17,440 nucleotides of DNA. It comes from CAJBLF01 sp964463255. Its GTDB lineage: Bacteria > Patescibacteriota > Gracilibacteria > Absconditabacterales > Absconditicoccaceae. This document shows positions 17,201 through 17,440 of this stretch, piece after piece. A program made the position numbers and the translations under genes. Position 1 is the first letter of the stretch. Each line of letters starts with the position of its first letter. The stretch is from positions 1 to 17,440 of the forward strand of contig CAYXBC010000042.1 in the NCBI GenBank assembly GCA_964463255.1. The letters run 5' to 3'. The notes beneath the pieces were generated by a model that saw nothing but the letters and a program-made list of their open reading frames with translations, was not told the origin of the DNA and did no database searches.

Positions 17201-17440
17201 TGATCAGCATTTACGCTGATAGCGAGATCATGAACAGTAGTGATGAACACCTGAGCGACAGTGACGTGATTGGTAGATGGAATATATTATCGGAGAGCAT
17301 ATGGCTACGATGATTTAATGAATACATGAGCATGGAGTGCTACAGGAATCTTTTATGTAGACGCTACGGCGCCAACGGTAACTACATGATCTATCTATTC
17401 ATGAATGGTAGGCTTCAATGGTACTCTACAATATTACGAT
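11204..17440 (+). CDS. Giant membrane-anchored surface protein (beta-helix, Ig-like array), partial
   Basis: At least 2,079 codons in one frame with UGA=Gly and no TAA/TAG; it runs off the window. Order: a short cytoplasmic Lys/His-rich N-terminus (HAKKHHKKY), a transmembrane segment (residues about 30-53, LVKLFTFLLVGIGGFTA), a region with two Cys, a Pro-rich stalk with a twofold PELSGELPS-x-IGIQ repeat (about 163-223), a right-handed beta-helix (about 433-676; rungs like DITFNNLEIFNVYDAIKLSH and NILLSNSKILNVNRGINLEE), a linker with AGNKQHLLYSEDNGMTW and FKTSHFTQYV, then from about 1090 tandem Ig-like modules with DxxxP joints and paired Cys. At least three module types recur, for example TPPTVTTGYIYSG versus ATAPTVTTGSIYSG. 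About 90 TGA codons are used by hand count. It probably acts as an adhesin or glycan-binding fibre. Start ATG 11204 precedes the membrane segment; the leader has no Shine-Dalgarno sequence. Confidence 0.85.

Noticed and set aside
1..17440. tRNA or rRNA genes
   Set aside because: I saw no cloverleaf with a GTTCGA-type arm and no rRNA-like sequence on either strand.

Overview
Organism and genetic code. Reading frames in this window are repeatedly crossed by in-frame TGA while TAA and TAG still end genes. The TGA codons fall on positions that known families reserve for glycine: both RNP1 glycines of a cold-shock domain, the glycines of the IS110 DEDD motifs, Gly8 of a TPR, the GT of HicA. This is UGA=Gly (translation table 25), known from Candidatus Gracilibacteria (BD1-5/GN02) and Absconditabacteria (SR1) in the Candidate Phyla Radiation. 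Gracilibacteria is my best guess. Read with table 25, what looks like dozens of short ORFs becomes about ten genes.

Layout. 1-2457: an IS110-family element with a full-length recoded transposase (477-2009) and a structured non-coding right end (candidate bridge RNA). 2464-5235: a large S-layer/surface protein gene whose 5' part is missing exactly where the IS-side sequence stops, followed by a strong intrinsic terminator. 5391-6050: a membrane-anchored TPR protein. 6331-6760: an overlapping hicB-hicA toxin-antitoxin pair, set between islands of purine-rich GGGACCAGG-type repeat. 7141-8187: a short secreted SLH-domain protein paralogous to the truncated S-layer protein. 8244-8405: a 48-bp tandem repeat with a palindromic core. 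8622-9119 and 9313-9798: two paralogous membrane-anchored helical proteins of unknown function, each with its own promoter and a near-identical terminator. 9879-10783: a unit bounded by long imperfect inverted repeats that carries one minus-strand gene for an unusual cold-shock-domain protein with an apparent membrane anchor and an insertion inside the domain. 11204-17440 (runs off the right edge): a giant membrane-anchored surface protein of at least 2,079 codons, with a Pro-rich stalk, a right-handed beta-helix and a long array of Ig-like modules, using about 90 UGA codons.

How it works together. The main theme is the cell surface (two S-layer/SLH proteins, a giant adhesin, several small membrane-anchored proteins), in a region reshaped by mobile and repeated DNA. 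Most likely it is a fast-evolving surface locus of an epibiotic or predatory CPR bacterium. That lifestyle is inferred from the lineage and surface genes, not shown directly.
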